Source: Thalassotalea_F euphylliae (GTDB lineage: Bacteria; Pseudomonadota; Gammaproteobacteria; Enterobacterales; Alteromonadaceae). Taken from it: DNA of 64,000 nt. Within the stretch, counting starts at the first letter, position 1. Each line of letters starts with the position of its first letter. The position numbers and the translations under genes are program-made. The notes beneath the pieces were generated by a model, which searched no databases, was not told the DNA's origin, and was given only the letters and a program-made list of their open reading frames with translations. This document shows positions 42,348 through 51,825 of the stretch, one piece after another. The stretch is taken from assembly GCF_042682785.1 (NCBI RefSeq), contig NZ_JBHUIB010000012.1, positions 868,001-932,000 on the forward strand, given 5' to 3'.

Positions 42348-42995
42348 TGACTTTTTCACCTGCGCATGTGCAGGAATAGTAGCATCTTCAGCAGGGTAGC
42401 CTGCTATCAATAACATGTACGCACGATCGTTGTCGCTTCGGCCACAAATTTTGTTTAGGAAAGACATTGGCTTTGGCGTGTGAGTTAATGTCGCTAAACC
42501 GGCATTGTGCAACGCGCTGATCAGAAATCCTGTTGCAATACCAACAGACTCGTGCACGTAATAGTTAGTGTTTTTTTCTTCAGCAGAAATGCCACCTTTC
42601 TTTTCACTGAAAATGGCAATAAGCCAAGGAGCAATTTCTAAATAAGGCTTTTGTGCATCTGTACCTAGTGGCTTTAACGCATCAAGCCATTCTTCACCCG
42701 CGCGACCGCTATAGAAACCCTGTTCATGCAACTCTGCTTGTTCACGAATTTGTTTTTTAATGTCTGAACTTTCGATAGCAACAAATTGCCATGGTTGATG
42801 GTTAGCTCCACTTGGTGCTGTACCTGCGGACTTAATACAGTTTTCGATAATTTCTTTGGCGACAGGACGCTCGCTGAATTTTCTAATACTGTGACGACGC
42901 TTAATATCTTGATAAAACGCTTCTGAGCGGGACAGCATTTCTTCTGGTGGATATTCGACAAAGTCGGTTAAAGGAGAGCAATCATGTGCTTTCAT
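42321..42995 (-). CDS. Nitroreductase-family flavoprotein
   Basis: A 224-residue FMN-dependent oxidoreductase. Typical N-terminal FMN-binding pattern RRHSIRKFSERPVAKEII, then APSGANHQPWQF, and a C-terminal GRSDNDRAYMLLIAGYPAED. It resembles the group containing iodotyrosine-dehalogenase-like nitroreductases, but the substrate is unknown. Convergent with acpH, overlapping its 3' end by 27 bases. The start at 42995 has the ribosome site AGATATC only weakly; no better start is seen. Confidence 0.9.
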   Translation of the reverse strand: MKAHDCSPLTDFVEYPPEEMLSRSEAFYQDIKRRHSIRKFSERPVAKEIIENCIKSAGTAPSGANHQPWQFVAIESSDIKKQIREQAELHEQGFYSGRAGEEWLDALKPLGTDAQKPYLEIAPWLIAIFSEKKGGISAEEKNTNYYVHESVGIATGFLISALHNAGLATLTHTPKPMSFLNKICGRSDNDRAYMLLIAGYPAEDATIPAHAQVKKSLDDIATFL

Positions 42996-43057
42996 AAAGA
43001 TATCTCGTTTTTATTGTTTGGCACGAGTATCCTTTGAGTCGCAAAATGATGCAAGCC

Positions 43058-43837
43058 CTAATCAACGGCTGTTGTTAAGTGAGTAGATAAGATGTCTTGA
43101 TATTGTTCAGAACTTTTTAGCTTCACAAGCGCCTGAGAAAATGTCTCTGCTTGTAACGCGTGTTTACCATTTTTAGCAAAAGCTAAGTGCAGTGCTGCTT
43201 CATACAAGTGTGGCTCTAGAACTTTGACTTGGTGCTCTTTTTCTCCGCCTAGCTTATTGATGTAGAAAGGCAATATATTTATATCTAATAGTGCTAACGG
43301 AAATCGTCCTGCAAGTAGCATTTTTACCTGAGTTTCTTCATTTGGAAGCTCGATAGTATTGAATTTTGCTGCTTGATACGCCTCTCCATAATAATAACCG
43401 GCAATACCAGCAACATCGAATTGAGAAATGTCGTTTAAGTTACCTGAAAAGTCGACATCGAAAGCATTGGTGGTAACAAAGTTCATTCGCTCCATAATCA
43501 ATGGCTCTGATACAAAATTTAAATAGTATTGACGTTCGGCATTCAGGTTGATTGGCATAATGGCATCGATAGTGCCCGATTTAGCCAACTCAAACATGCG
43601 TTTCCATGGCATAACTTTATATTCCACTTTTACGTTGCCGATCGCTTTGGATGTTGCTGCGATAATATCAGGCACTAGCCCTTTTACTTCGCCATCTTCT
43701 AACCAATGATATGGCGGATAGGCCTGTTCAGGCTTCGCAATTGTAATAGTGACAGGCGCATTACTTAGCTGTTGAGCAACGGCAGTTGCAGAGCCAAGCA
43801 AAACCAATATAAATACCAACGGGCGAAAAATAATCAA
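43058..43837 (-). CDS. Periplasmic solute-binding protein (family 3 type)
   Basis: A 259-residue exported protein: signal peptide about 1-21 (ending ATAVA), then a bacterial extracellular solute-binding protein family 3 fold (ITIAKPEQAYPPYHWLEDG, VKGLVPDIIAATSKAIG, YKVMPWKRMFELAKSG). No transporter genes adjoin, so a stand-alone sensing or scavenging role is likely. Ligand unknown; polar amino acids are the usual guess. Confidence 0.82.
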   Translation of the reverse strand: MIIFRPLVFILVLLGSATAVAQQLSNAPVTITIAKPEQAYPPYHWLEDGEVKGLVPDIIAATSKAIGNVKVEYKVMPWKRMFELAKSGTIDAIMPINLNAERQYYLNFVSEPLIMERMNFVTTNAFDVDFSGNLNDISQFDVAGIAGYYYGEAYQAAKFNTIELPNEETQVKMLLAGRFPLALLDINILPFYINKLGGEKEHQVKVLEPHLYEAALHLAFAKNGKHALQAETFSQALVKLKSSEQYQDILSTHLTTAVD

Positions 43838-44164
43838 AACCTATGTTCGTGTGAAATACCACTAACGAACTTAGCATGAAAATTCGATGAAAACATCCAT
43901 TATCAATGACAATAAAGAACCTATTTAACAAGGTGTTAGCTGTTTTTTATACAATCGTGTCTACTAATGGTTTAGTAGTTTTTCGTGATTGTTTTGATGT
44001 GTGCCTGTACCGCGTGCGTGAACAAAAACGAATAATGTCGTGGTTTAGTTTATTCAGCGAATGTTCACCGTGTAAATGTAAACTAGTATGAAAGTACGCG
44101 AGAGAAAGATTTATGGAAAAATCTGTTCTATATCAAAGTAAGGCAAGTAGCAGTAGAGAGCAAC
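43838..44164. other. Gene-free stretch
   Basis: A 327-base intergenic region between divergent transcription units. A 61-codon frame at 43906-44091 has an unstructured, cysteine-scattered product and no ribosome site, and is not accepted. No hairpin, repeat or convincing promoter hexamer pair stands out. Confidence 0.6.
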
Positions 44165-44461
44165 ATGATGAAATATACCTTGGTGACACTTTGTGTATTG
44201 GCTTTGTGGACAGAGTCGATTGCAGCAGCTGAACGAGAACGAGCGACTATCCGGTGTAAAGGTGGTCATGTTCGAGGAGGCATGGAAAAGTTTAAAGTCA
44301 TGTCTATTTGCGGAACACCGCTCGATAGTGATGTGGTGAGTGGGGCCGACCAAGTAAAAGTTGAAAAGCTGCTGTATAAATTGAAAAAGTCACCCTCAGC
44401 ACCTTTGATTATCTTCACATTTAAAGGTGGCAGATTGTTTAGCATTGTTGAATCGTCGTGA
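44165..44461 (+). CDS. Small exported DUF2845-like protein
   Basis: A 98-residue protein: signal peptide about 1-21 (SIAAA), then RCKGGHVRGGMEKFKVMSICGTP, matching the pattern of DUF2845-type proteins (a cysteine-glycine start and a KCGEP-like second cysteine block). It ends with a short beta motif (FTFKGGRLFSIV). Probably periplasmic; function unknown. A tandem ATG start, MMK, after AGAG. Confidence 0.7.
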   Translation: MMKYTLVTLCVLALWTESIAAAERERATIRCKGGHVRGGMEKFKVMSICGTPLDSDVVSGADQVKVEKLLYKLKKSPSAPLIIFTFKGGRLFSIVESS

Positions 44462-44718
44462 ATCGATAGGTGAAAAAGGTGTTAACCAATGTGGTAAATT
44501 AAGGTGAATTGTGCAAAATTACGGAAATAATGTGGAAAGGGCGTCTTTGTTTTGCATAGTGCTTGTTTTTATTGGTTTATTTGAATAAAAATAAAGTATG
44601 ATTTATGTGCTTTTTGTAGAAGATTTACGTTTATTTTCCACTGAATAGGATATCTGACGCTGATTATTTTCGGTTTCATATATACTAAATTTTGCTGAGC
44701 AGGTGCGGTAAACAACCA

Positions 44719-45420
44719 ATGACACAACAACGAATTTTGATGGTAGAAGACGACGAAGATTTGGGACAAATTATGTTCCAGTTTTTGGAAGCGTCTGCAT
44801 TCGACACGCAGTGGCTTAAAACAGGTGAAGATGTTGTGTCTACCGTGCGTCATGCAAAGCCAGACCTTATACTAATGGATGTGATGATACCTGTAGTTGA
44901 TGGTGTGACGTTAACAAAGCAAATCCGTACCTTTTCTGAGGTACCTATTATTATGGTAACGGCAAAGTCAGATGAGGTTAGCAGGTTGATAGGCTTGCAG
45001 ACGGGAGTTGATGACTATGTATGTAAGCCTTTTTCTGCACCAGAGCTAATTCTGCGTATTAAAGCCATATTAAGAAGAACTGCCGCAATTAATGCCCAAG
45101 ATGCAGAGCCAGAAATTCAAAAAAATCAGCTTCAACTTGACGAGAATAAACTCGTTGTTAAGTACCTAGAAAAGACAGAAAAGGTCACGTTTGTTGAGTT
45201 TAGCTTACTCAAGCTGCTAACTAGCAACCCTAATCGCATCTACAATCGGGAACAAATAATTAGCTTGGTGTACGAAACATATCGAGATATCAGTGATAGA
45301 ACTGTAGACAGCCACATTAAAAACTTACGTAAGAAGCTTGTTGCTATAGGCGCTGACCGTGCTTCTATCGAGTCAGTATATGGCGTTGGTTATCGATTTG
45401 TTGAAGATGATGCTGCATAG
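44719..45420 (+). CDS. OmpR/PhoB-family response regulator (orphan)
   Basis: A 233-residue DNA-binding response regulator. The receiver domain has the acidic pocket EDDED, phospho-acceptor Asp54 in LILMDVMIPVVDG, and a conserved Lys in VTAKS; the C-terminal winged helix begins near residue 130 and ends with SVYGVGYRF. The ATG at 44719 gives a normal N-terminus; a TTG at 44692 adds nine residues. No histidine kinase is adjacent, so its partner is elsewhere. Closed by a terminator. Confidence 0.93.
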   Translation: MTQQRILMVEDDEDLGQIMFQFLEASAFDTQWLKTGEDVVSTVRHAKPDLILMDVMIPVVDGVTLTKQIRTFSEVPIIMVTAKSDEVSRLIGLQTGVDDYVCKPFSAPELILRIKAILRRTAAINAQDAEPEIQKNQLQLDENKLVVKYLEKTEKVTFVEFSLLKLLTSNPNRIYNREQIISLVYETYRDISDRTVDSHIKNLRKKLVAIGADRASIESVYGVGYRFVEDDAA

Positions 45421-45462
45421 CTACATCCTTCAATTAACATAACCAAACGAGTTGTTTAAACT

Positions 45463-45490
45463 AAAAAAGCACCGTAAAGGTGCTTTTTTA
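45463..45490. terminator. Terminator after the orphan response regulator
   Basis: Stem AGCACC/GGTGCT with a GTAAA-type loop, flanked by A6 and T6, hence active in both directions. It separates the regulator from the convergent membrane-protein gene. Confidence 0.88.
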
Positions 45491-45566
45491 GTTCATATCA
45501 TCATTGCCTTTCTCTGTTGTATATCCTTGTATTTCCACCCGCTCGTCTAATAAACGTCCTTGATTG

Positions 45567-45959
45567 TTAAAAAACAAAGTCGCTCATAAAAACTAAAATC
45601 ATTAGCACGATATAGGGAAATGCTGTTGTCGGCTTAAATGCATTTCGCGCATATTCTTTTATGAGACTCCCTGTGCTTGGTCGGTTTTCTTGAAATTGTG
45701 TGTGAAACTGAAAAGGCTCGGTATCTTGCTCAAGAGACAAAATACGTCCCTCAATACGCGCTTGATATGTTTTCCATATGCCGTCTTGGAACCACAGTAT
45801 CAGCAAAATCGCTTGAGAGAGAAAACCGGCTTGATCAAAAGCAAAAAATGCGGCCGTGATGATTATGGATATAAGCTTTATGCCAAGGGAGCATTTTTCG
45901 TAGCTGTCGTATTGCTTTTGTTGTAATAACCACTCTGACTGTGCAGCTTCAGTTAACAT
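45567..45959 (-). CDS. Small membrane protein, unknown
   Basis: A 130-residue protein with predicted helices at about 28-46 and 46-62 (IISIIITAAFFAF; QAILLILWFQDG) and a C-terminal helix (FPYIVLMILVFMSDF). The middle is polar and probably cytoplasmic. No family recognised. Convergent with the response regulator. Confidence 0.6.
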   Translation of the reverse strand: MLTEAAQSEWLLQQKQYDSYEKCSLGIKLISIIITAAFFAFDQAGFLSQAILLILWFQDGIWKTYQARIEGRILSLEQDTEPFQFHTQFQENRPSTGSLIKEYARNAFKPTTAFPYIVLMILVFMSDFVF

Positions 45960-46113
45960 GAATTTTTTGCCTTCTAGATGTGTTAGTGCGTAATTAACTT
46001 ATGATAAAGGCATTTATATTCACGCACTACATCTCGACTATGTTTATTTGTCGCCGATGCGTATTAGTTTTATTCAAACTGATTTGATGCGCATCTAACG
46101 ACTGGGTGATTGG

Positions 46114-46482
46114 TTAAGTGCCGACACAGTTAACAAAGCGCTTTGTGAGTTGTTTAATTTGCGGCTCATCTTGTTGTGTGAATATTGGTTGCGTGAAAAT
46201 ACGCTCCGCACACATCTCTCTAAACGCTTCAAATTTAGCGATACAGGATGCTTTAGTCTCTCCACCGGCTGACTGATAGCTGTCGTCGTCACATAGGTTT
46301 AGGGCGAAGTGGCTGGCAGCCGTTAAAAGCTCATGATTGCTCACATCGGCCACTTGCAGCTTATCGAAAACATCTTTGTATGTTTTTATAGGCATGGACT
46401 GTTGGGCTTGCTCTATTTTTGTAGCTTCAAAATATTTGTAGGCGCACAAAGCAAGCACCAACACAAATAGGTATTTCATCAA
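46114..46482 (-). CDS. Small exported or membrane-anchored protein, unknown
   Basis: A 122-residue protein with an N-terminal hydrophobic segment (about 3-17) that may be a signal peptide or anchor. The remainder is soluble with five cysteines in pairs (LCDD, SCIA, MCAE, NCVG), suggesting disulfides in the periplasm. Unknown function. An overlapping minus frame at 46095-46292 is a shadow. Confidence 0.6.
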   Translation of the reverse strand: MMKYLFVLVLALCAYKYFEATKIEQAQQSMPIKTYKDVFDKLQVADVSNHELLTAASHFALNLCDDDSYQSAGGETKASCIAKFEAFREMCAERIFTQPIFTQQDEPQIKQLTKRFVNCVGT

Positions 46483-46521
46483 ACGATCCTTGTTATCAAA
46501 ATCTTGAGTTGTGTTAACCCG

Positions 46522-46779
46522 TCAATTATCCCGTTGTTCTAGTTTTGTTTGCAAGAGGGTAATGCGGTTATTTAGCTTTTTTATCGCATATTGGCTGTAA
46601 AAGTAGTGACTAGTAAAGAGCAAAAAGCAAGCACTACTTAATCCGAATACAGGGTCAACTGTGACAACCAATGTAATCGTCACAGCGGCACAAATCACGA
46701 TGATGGCGAATAGATGCGCGGGGCCGAATAAGTCTCTGTTTTGTTTTTCTAGCTTGGCGAGGTGAGTGTCTAAATCCAT
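46522..46779 (-). CDS. Small two-helix membrane protein, unknown
   Basis: An 85-residue protein: polar N-terminus, two adjacent transmembrane helices (about 22-42 and 44-62) and a C-terminal helix ending in KLEQRDN that could form a coiled coil. Same strand as its neighbours on both sides and possibly co-transcribed with the GyrI-like gene upstream. No family recognised. Confidence 0.6.
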   Translation of the reverse strand: MDLDTHLAKLEKQNRDLFGPAHLFAIIVICAAVTITLVVTVDPVFGLSSACFLLFTSHYFYSQYAIKKLNNRITLLQTKLEQRDN

Positions 46780-46820
46780 AAGCTCTTCCTTGAAATGCAG
46801 TGGGTCGTTGCTTTATTTTA

Positions 46821-47270
46821 CTACTTGATACCGATGTACACCTCGATGGTGTTTCCGTTTGGGTAATATTCGAAATCTGTTTTGTATAGCCTTTCGTGTG
46901 CACAGCTGTCGCTGGTGAAGTACTGCCAAACGTCTGTCCAAGCATCAATGGCTATTTGTGGCATGTCACCAGATTTTGAAAAAGCGAGGTATTTACCGGC
47001 GGGAATATTCCGCTTTTCGAGCGTAATACCTTTGGGTAACTCACGGCCGTCAAAGCCGGCCAACACCGTAAAGTCTCCTTGAAAATCTGATGCGTAATCG
47101 TCGTATACACCATATACGCGCTCTCCAGCTTGATAGTTAACAGGTACATGCAGGTCAAATTGCTGCCACAAAGCTGGAATTTTTCCTGTTTCAGGATTGA
47201 ATTCATTAGCATTGTTGGTGCGTGCGCTAAGTCCATGAACTACCTGTCCGTCAAAGTGCTTTACTTTCAT
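46821..47270 (-). CDS. GyrI-like small-molecule-binding protein
   Basis: A 149-residue single-domain protein of the GyrI/AraC-effector-binding (SHOCT-like fold) superfamily. Pattern: VHGLSARTNNANE, IPALWQQF, VYGVYDDYASDFQGDFTVLAGF, IPAGKYLAFSKSGD and ending YPNGNTIEVYIGIK. It binds small molecules or inhibits targets such as gyrase in related proteins; its own ligand is unknown. No DNA-binding domain is attached. Confidence 0.82.
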   Translation of the reverse strand: MKVKHFDGQVVHGLSARTNNANEFNPETGKIPALWQQFDLHVPVNYQAGERVYGVYDDYASDFQGDFTVLAGFDGRELPKGITLEKRNIPAGKYLAFSKSGDMPQIAIDAWTDVWQYFTSDSCAHERLYKTDFEYYPNGNTIEVYIGIK

Positions 47271-47481
47271 TGCTTCTCCAAACTTGATGTTGCTTACTGA
47301 CTAGGGGAATTGCTGCGTTAGCTTAGACAAGATTTGTTCAAAATTAAATGTAAGAATGTATTTAAAAGTCAGTTTCTTAGCGCTTTGGCGCTAGAAATAT
47401 GAAGAGCTAAACTTTACACTTTATTAACCTTGGCTAAACAACAACGATAAGAATTCATCGCCAAGGAAAACATGGAAAGCT

Positions 47482-48315
47482 ATGAACATAATAAAACGGT
47501 TAGCCTTGTTAATGGCGATAATATCCACGTCATTTTTTACCAACGCTAATGAGACACAGCATCAAGAGTTAGACAACGATGAAGAGAGTGGTTTCCACTG
47601 GGAACTTGATCTTGGCGTCGTCGCTTTTTATCAACAAAGCTTGATCGAGAGCCTTGCGGAATATGACAAAGAAATTGGTATCAATGTCGTTGCATCTGGA
47701 GGCATCTATTTTGATAATTTTTTCGCAGAAGTTGCCCCATATTCTGGTAGGCCGTTTACCTTCGGCTACACCCTTCACAAAAGTGAGACTAGACAACTCA
47801 ACCTTGTGGCAGAATCTCATTTCTTTGAAATATCTGAAGAAGAGCAAGAAAACGGAAACCTGCTTGATGGCATCAACACACGTGAAAGCTCAATGGAAGT
47901 GGGGGTTGAGTACTTTGGTATTTTGAAAAAGTATGATTTCCGTCTGACCTTGCTTCACGATGCGTTGAATGAACATAACGGTACCATTGCCAGAGCTGAC
48001 ATATCGCGCCCTTATTTCACTAAGTACGTCATGTTCGTGCCGGGTATTTCTGTCACCTATATCGATGAAAATGCCACTGACTACTACTACGGGGTAAGCC
48101 CTGAAGAGGCGACCAGTTATCGTCCGGCATACAAAGCAGATAGCGCTTTAATCACGACGGCTCGGCTTTATGTTGAACGACCTATTGACGAAGATTGGTC
48201 AGTTATTGCTGCCGCGAGCTACTCTGCATTCAGTGATGCCATTAATGACAGTCCAATTGTTAACAATCGGAACGAAGCCTATAACATCAGTGTTGGGGTG
48301 TTATGGACGTTCTAA
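47482..48315 (+). CDS. MipA/OmpV-family outer membrane protein
   Basis: A 277-residue outer-membrane beta-barrel: signal peptide about 1-22, then amphipathic strands ending in the C-terminal aromatic NISVGVLWTF, as barrel proteins do. It has the MipA pattern of a GGIYFDNFFAEVAPYSG segment and a YYYGVSPEEAT segment. MipA proteins bind murein hydrolase MltA or help antimicrobial sensitivity. It begins a plus-strand module with DUF3019, a barrel protein, a response regulator and a kinase. Confidence 0.88.
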   Translation: MNIIKRLALLMAIISTSFFTNANETQHQELDNDEESGFHWELDLGVVAFYQQSLIESLAEYDKEIGINVVASGGIYFDNFFAEVAPYSGRPFTFGYTLHKSETRQLNLVAESHFFEISEEEQENGNLLDGINTRESSMEVGVEYFGILKKYDFRLTLLHDALNEHNGTIARADISRPYFTKYVMFVPGISVTYIDENATDYYYGVSPEEATSYRPAYKADSALITTARLYVERPIDEDWSVIAAASYSAFSDAINDSPIVNNRNEAYNISVGVLWTF

Positions 48316-48323
48316 GCCACGCA

Positions 48324-48752
48324 ATGAAGCGACTATTATTGGCCCTCTTTGCGGTATTTAGCATGCCTAGCTTGTTGCACGCTCAGCAAACAGAGGCACC
48401 GTCGCAAGCTTCGCTGACCATGAAACAGCCTATTCTTACCGCTAGCCCCAATGTGTGTGAGCTAGAGAAAGATAGCTACTTGTGTGAGGTGAAAGCAGCG
48501 TTGATTTGGGAAATGCCTGTTGCAGGCCATTATTGTTTGTATGAAGCCGAAGAAACCGTGCCTTTGCAATGCTGGGACAATAATTGGTCAGGCAGTCATG
48601 TTTTGACATTCCAGTCGGATAAACCAATCACTTACGTGCTCAAACCATTTGGAGACAACACGGTGGTAATTGAAGCGACAGTGAATGTGATTGGCACATT
48701 AGAACAACGTATTCGAGCAAAGCGTCGCCGTCGATTCCTACGCTTTTTCTAG
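48324..48752 (+). CDS. DUF3019-family exported protein
   Basis: A 142-residue periplasmic protein: signal peptide MKRLLLALFAVFSMPSLLHA, then the family pattern of four cysteines (VCELEKDSYLCEVKAAL; HYCLYEAEETVPLQCWDNNWSG) and a basic C-terminus (RAKRRRRFLRFF). The start at 48324 is chosen for the clean signal peptide; an ATG at 48303 overlaps the MipA gene by 13 bases. DUF3019 genes commonly neighbour MipA and RstAB-like pairs. Function unknown. Confidence 0.82.
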   Translation: MKRLLLALFAVFSMPSLLHAQQTEAPSQASLTMKQPILTASPNVCELEKDSYLCEVKAALIWEMPVAGHYCLYEAEETVPLQCWDNNWSGSHVLTFQSDKPITYVLKPFGDNTVVIEATVNVIGTLEQRIRAKRRRRFLRFF

Positions 48753-48909
48753 CGCCTAAATGTTTCAACGTCTTGACAGTTTTTGACAACTCCCAAAGTT
48801 TTTGACAGAAAGCCACACAAACCCACAGAACCACTAAAGATTAAGACACAACCGCTGATTATCCTTTTCCTCAACAAGTCACTCACATAAATTGTTAAAG
48901 GAAATAAAC

Positions 48910-49617
48910 ATGAAAAAATTAGCGAGCACATTACTTTTACTTGGTCTTACATCTACAGCGATGGCACAAACGCCCAAAAATGTTATTGAACGTCCTATAA
49001 CATTAGCGGACGGTGAACTTATGTTCTCTGGTGCATTAATGTTTGGCGAGCAAACTGATGGTGAAGATGAATGGATTGTTGCGCCAGGCATTGCATATGG
49101 TGTTACAGACGATTTTAGTATCAGCTTAGGCGATTTACGCTACCGTTTTATGGAACGCGAGAACAACGGGCACGGTAAAGGTTTAGAGCTTACATTTGGT
49201 ATTGGTTTTGAAGGCCAGCGAGAGGTTCGTGGTGCAGATGATTCAAACGGCGTTTATGCTGATATTACCGGTAAGTATGTATTTAATCGTGATACAGCGG
49301 CGTACTTCTCTACCGCTTATGTTCATTGGGGAGAAGATAAACGAGATGATCGCTCAGAAATTCGCTACACCGTTGGCATTCAACAAAACCTAATAAACAA
49401 TGTTAGCGCTTTTGCTAGCTACACATACAGCGATTTACGAGACTTTGAAGATGATTCGGCAAATGCTGGCTCTGTCGGGTTAAACTACGCTTTGTCAAAA
49501 ACAATGGATGTTGGCATGTTTGTTAGTTATTCAGACTTTGATGCTGAAGACAATGGCTACAAAGCTGATGATATCTTTGAAAAAAGTGCAGGAATTTATT
49601 TCGCAACTCGCTTTTAG
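48910..49617 (+). CDS. Outer membrane beta-barrel protein
   Basis: A 235-residue exported protein: signal peptide MKKLASTLLLLGLTSTAMA, then alternating strands (DDFSISLGDLRYRFMER, IGFEGQREV, YADITGKYVF, YTVGIQQNL) and the terminal phenylalanine of a barrel (FATRF). Eight to ten strands by eye. An AGGA site precedes the ATG. The third member of the MipA module, transcribed toward the two-component genes. Confidence 0.8.
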   Translation: MKKLASTLLLLGLTSTAMAQTPKNVIERPITLADGELMFSGALMFGEQTDGEDEWIVAPGIAYGVTDDFSISLGDLRYRFMERENNGHGKGLELTFGIGFEGQREVRGADDSNGVYADITGKYVFNRDTAAYFSTAYVHWGEDKRDDRSEIRYTVGIQQNLINNVSAFASYTYSDLRDFEDDSANAGSVGLNYALSKTMDVGMFVSYSDFDAEDNGYKADDIFEKSAGIYFATRF

Positions 49618-49706
49618 TTGTACAATGACATTATTGTCATTTTATCAAAATCGCACTTGAGCATGACGCTTGAGTGCGAGGTTTAAAATGAACCGGGAGA
49701 GATTCA

Positions 49707-50432
49707 TTGACCACACAAGCAAATCAAGGACATGTATTCCTCGTTGAAGACGACGAAAGTTTGGCATCCTTAGTTCAAGATTATTTTCAACGACAAGGGT
49801 TTACGGTATCTGTTGAAGGGCATGGTGATAATGCAGTAGAAAGGATACTAAGTGCAAAACCCGATATTGTTATTCTTGACATTATGTTGCCAGGTAAGAA
49901 TGGTTTAGATATCTGTCGCGAATTGCGGCCGCAAATAGATACCCCTATTTTAATGCTAACCGCCCGTACTGACGACATTGATCAAATTATTGGTCTTGAG
50001 GTGGGCGCGGATGACTATATTTGTAAACCAGTCAAACCACGTTTGCTGTTAGCCAAAGTTAATGCCACGCTTCGACGCACACATAGTCAGCCCTCAGCGT
50101 CAGACAAACCAATATACCAAAACGGTGTTATTGTTCACGGTGATTTACGTGTAGATAAAGGCAAACAAGAAGTGCATTTGGCGAATGAACCGGTAGAACT
50201 TACTACTAATGAAATCGCTTTATTGTTCCAGTTTGCCTCTCATGCCGATAGCATTTTAACGCGTGATGATCTTTTGAATAATTTACGCGGCTTTGGTTAT
50301 GACGGACTCGACCGTACAGTAGATATGCTGGTGTCGCGTTTACGCAAAAAGCTAGGGGACAATTCGACTAAGCCACAAAAAATAAAAACGGTGTGGAAAA
50401 AAGGGTATTTATTTGTTTCTGACGCTTGGTAG
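49707..50432 (+). CDS. OmpR-family response regulator (RstA-like)
   Basis: A 241-residue regulator: receiver with phospho-acceptor Asp58 in IVILDIMLPGKNG, then a winged-helix domain from about 135 ending KIKTVWKKGYLFV. Starts with TTG after a GGGAG site. The kinase follows 26 bases on, so the pair is an RstAB/PhoPQ-type two-component system. Likely regulates the upstream MipA/DUF3019/barrel genes, by position only. Confidence 0.9.
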   Translation: MTTQANQGHVFLVEDDESLASLVQDYFQRQGFTVSVEGHGDNAVERILSAKPDIVILDIMLPGKNGLDICRELRPQIDTPILMLTARTDDIDQIIGLEVGADDYICKPVKPRLLLAKVNATLRRTHSQPSASDKPIYQNGVIVHGDLRVDKGKQEVHLANEPVELTTNEIALLFQFASHADSILTRDDLLNNLRGFGYDGLDRTVDMLVSRLRKKLGDNSTKPQKIKTVWKKGYLFVSDAW

Positions 50433-50457
50433 TCATGTGTGTAGGAAGATGTTTTAA

Positions 50458-51825
50458 ATGAAGCAGCTGTTCTTTCGGTTATATTTATTGTTGATTCTTA
50501 CGCTAGTCGGTCTCGGCTGGAGCATCGACAAGCTATATAATACGGTTTCTACTGAAGAGCAGCTAACCTCAGACGTCGAGCTACATAAAGGCACTTTCTT
50601 CCTTTTAGACACCGAGCTCAGAAGACATCCAGAACATGAGCGTCCATCGCATTTAGAAGCGCTGGCCACCTCTTTTGGTTACCAAGTGCAGTTAGTTGAA
50701 ATCAACTCACTGGAAGTGATAGAGCAAGCGAGTGAAGTCGCTTTTTCCTCTCAACAACTTGAGTATTTGAGCGCTGGCGGTATTGTACCGCTGTTCAATG
50801 ATATTGCTGGCGAAAGTTGGTTTTTCAAGCGGCTTACCAATACCGACCAGATAATGGTATTGGGGCCTATCTACGGTGAGCCATTCGTCCAATCAGATGT
50901 AGTTTATGCGTTGATTTTGTTTATCGCTCTCGCGTTTATTGTATTTATTTGGGTGTGGCCTATCTCAAAAGGCTTGATGTCGATGACTCGGGCAGCTACC
51001 GCATTTGGTAAAGGTGACTTCAGCGCAAGGGCAAGCACTCAAGTACCCAGTCCAATGCTCAACTTAGTTGAGCGCTTCAATTCAATGGCGTCGCGCATTC
51101 AGCGCCTAATCAAATCTCACAAAGAACTTTCACATGCTGTATCGCATGAGCTACGTACACCAATTGCGCGTATTCGCTTTGCGATGGAAATCATTCGTGA
51201 TGAAGATGACAAAGCACTTATTCATCAATATATCGATACCATGGACCAAAATATTGAAGAGCTAGATGCGTTGGTTGATGAGCTGTTGATTTACGCAAGG
51301 TTTGACCGTGAAGAGCCGCAGCTAAACATTACGAAAGTCAATCTAGCTGAATTGATAGAAGAGGTCACCGAGCGTTTTGTGGTGACTGAACCGGACTTAC
51401 ACTTTCATGTACATGTTGATTCTGAAGGCAGCGAGAAACTGAACGACTGTCAGATCGACAAAGACGCGATTTCTCGAGTGGTCGATAACTTGTTACGCAA
51501 TGCTGTACGTTACGCAAACAAACATATTGACGTTGATGTGAGCGTTATAGGTAAAGATGTGGTGGTCGCTGTGAATGACGATGGTCCTGGCATTCCAAAA
51601 AGTCAGTGGCAGGCGCTTTTTGAACCTTTTGTTAGACTAGATCAAAGCCGAGATCGCAAATCGGGTGGTATTGGTTTGGGTTTAGCAATAGTAAAGCGTT
51701 TTATAGAGCTTCATCAGGGCAGTGTTAAAATCGGACAGTCAAAAAAAGGAGGGGCAAGCTTTATACTGGCTTGGCCCCATCATTTGTCTTTGAAAACTAA
51801 CAAAGTAATCAGTGAGAAGTCGTAG
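50458..51825 (+). CDS. Sensor histidine kinase (RstB-like)
   Basis: A 455-residue inner-membrane kinase: a helix at about 5-22, a periplasmic sensor of about 125 residues, a second helix at about 149-168, HAMP, then the dimerisation domain with phospho-acceptor His230 (SHAVSHELRTP) and the ATPase lobe (NLLRNAVRYANKH; NDDGPGIP; GGIGLGLAIVKRF). The C-terminus overlaps the next convergent gene by 17 bases. Ligand unknown. Confidence 0.93.
   Translation: MKQLFFRLYLLLILTLVGLGWSIDKLYNTVSTEEQLTSDVELHKGTFFLLDTELRRHPEHERPSHLEALATSFGYQVQLVEINSLEVIEQASEVAFSSQQLEYLSAGGIVPLFNDIAGESWFFKRLTNTDQIMVLGPIYGEPFVQSDVVYALILFIALAFIVFIWVWPISKGLMSMTRAATAFGKGDFSARASTQVPSPMLNLVERFNSMASRIQRLIKSHKELSHAVSHELRTPIARIRFAMEIIRDEDDKALIHQYIDTMDQNIEELDALVDELLIYARFDREEPQLNITKVNLAELIEEVTERFVVTEPDLHFHVHVDSEGSEKLNDCQIDKDAISRVVDNLLRNAVRYANKHIDVDVSVIGKDVVVAVNDDGPGIPKSQWQALFEPFVRLDQSRDRKSGGIGLGLAIVKRFIELHQGSVKIGQSKKGGASFILAWPHHLSLKTNKVISEKS

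Noticed and set aside
43906..44091. 61-codon plus-strand frame in the gap
   Set aside because: No ribosome site, no conserved pattern and unlikely composition.
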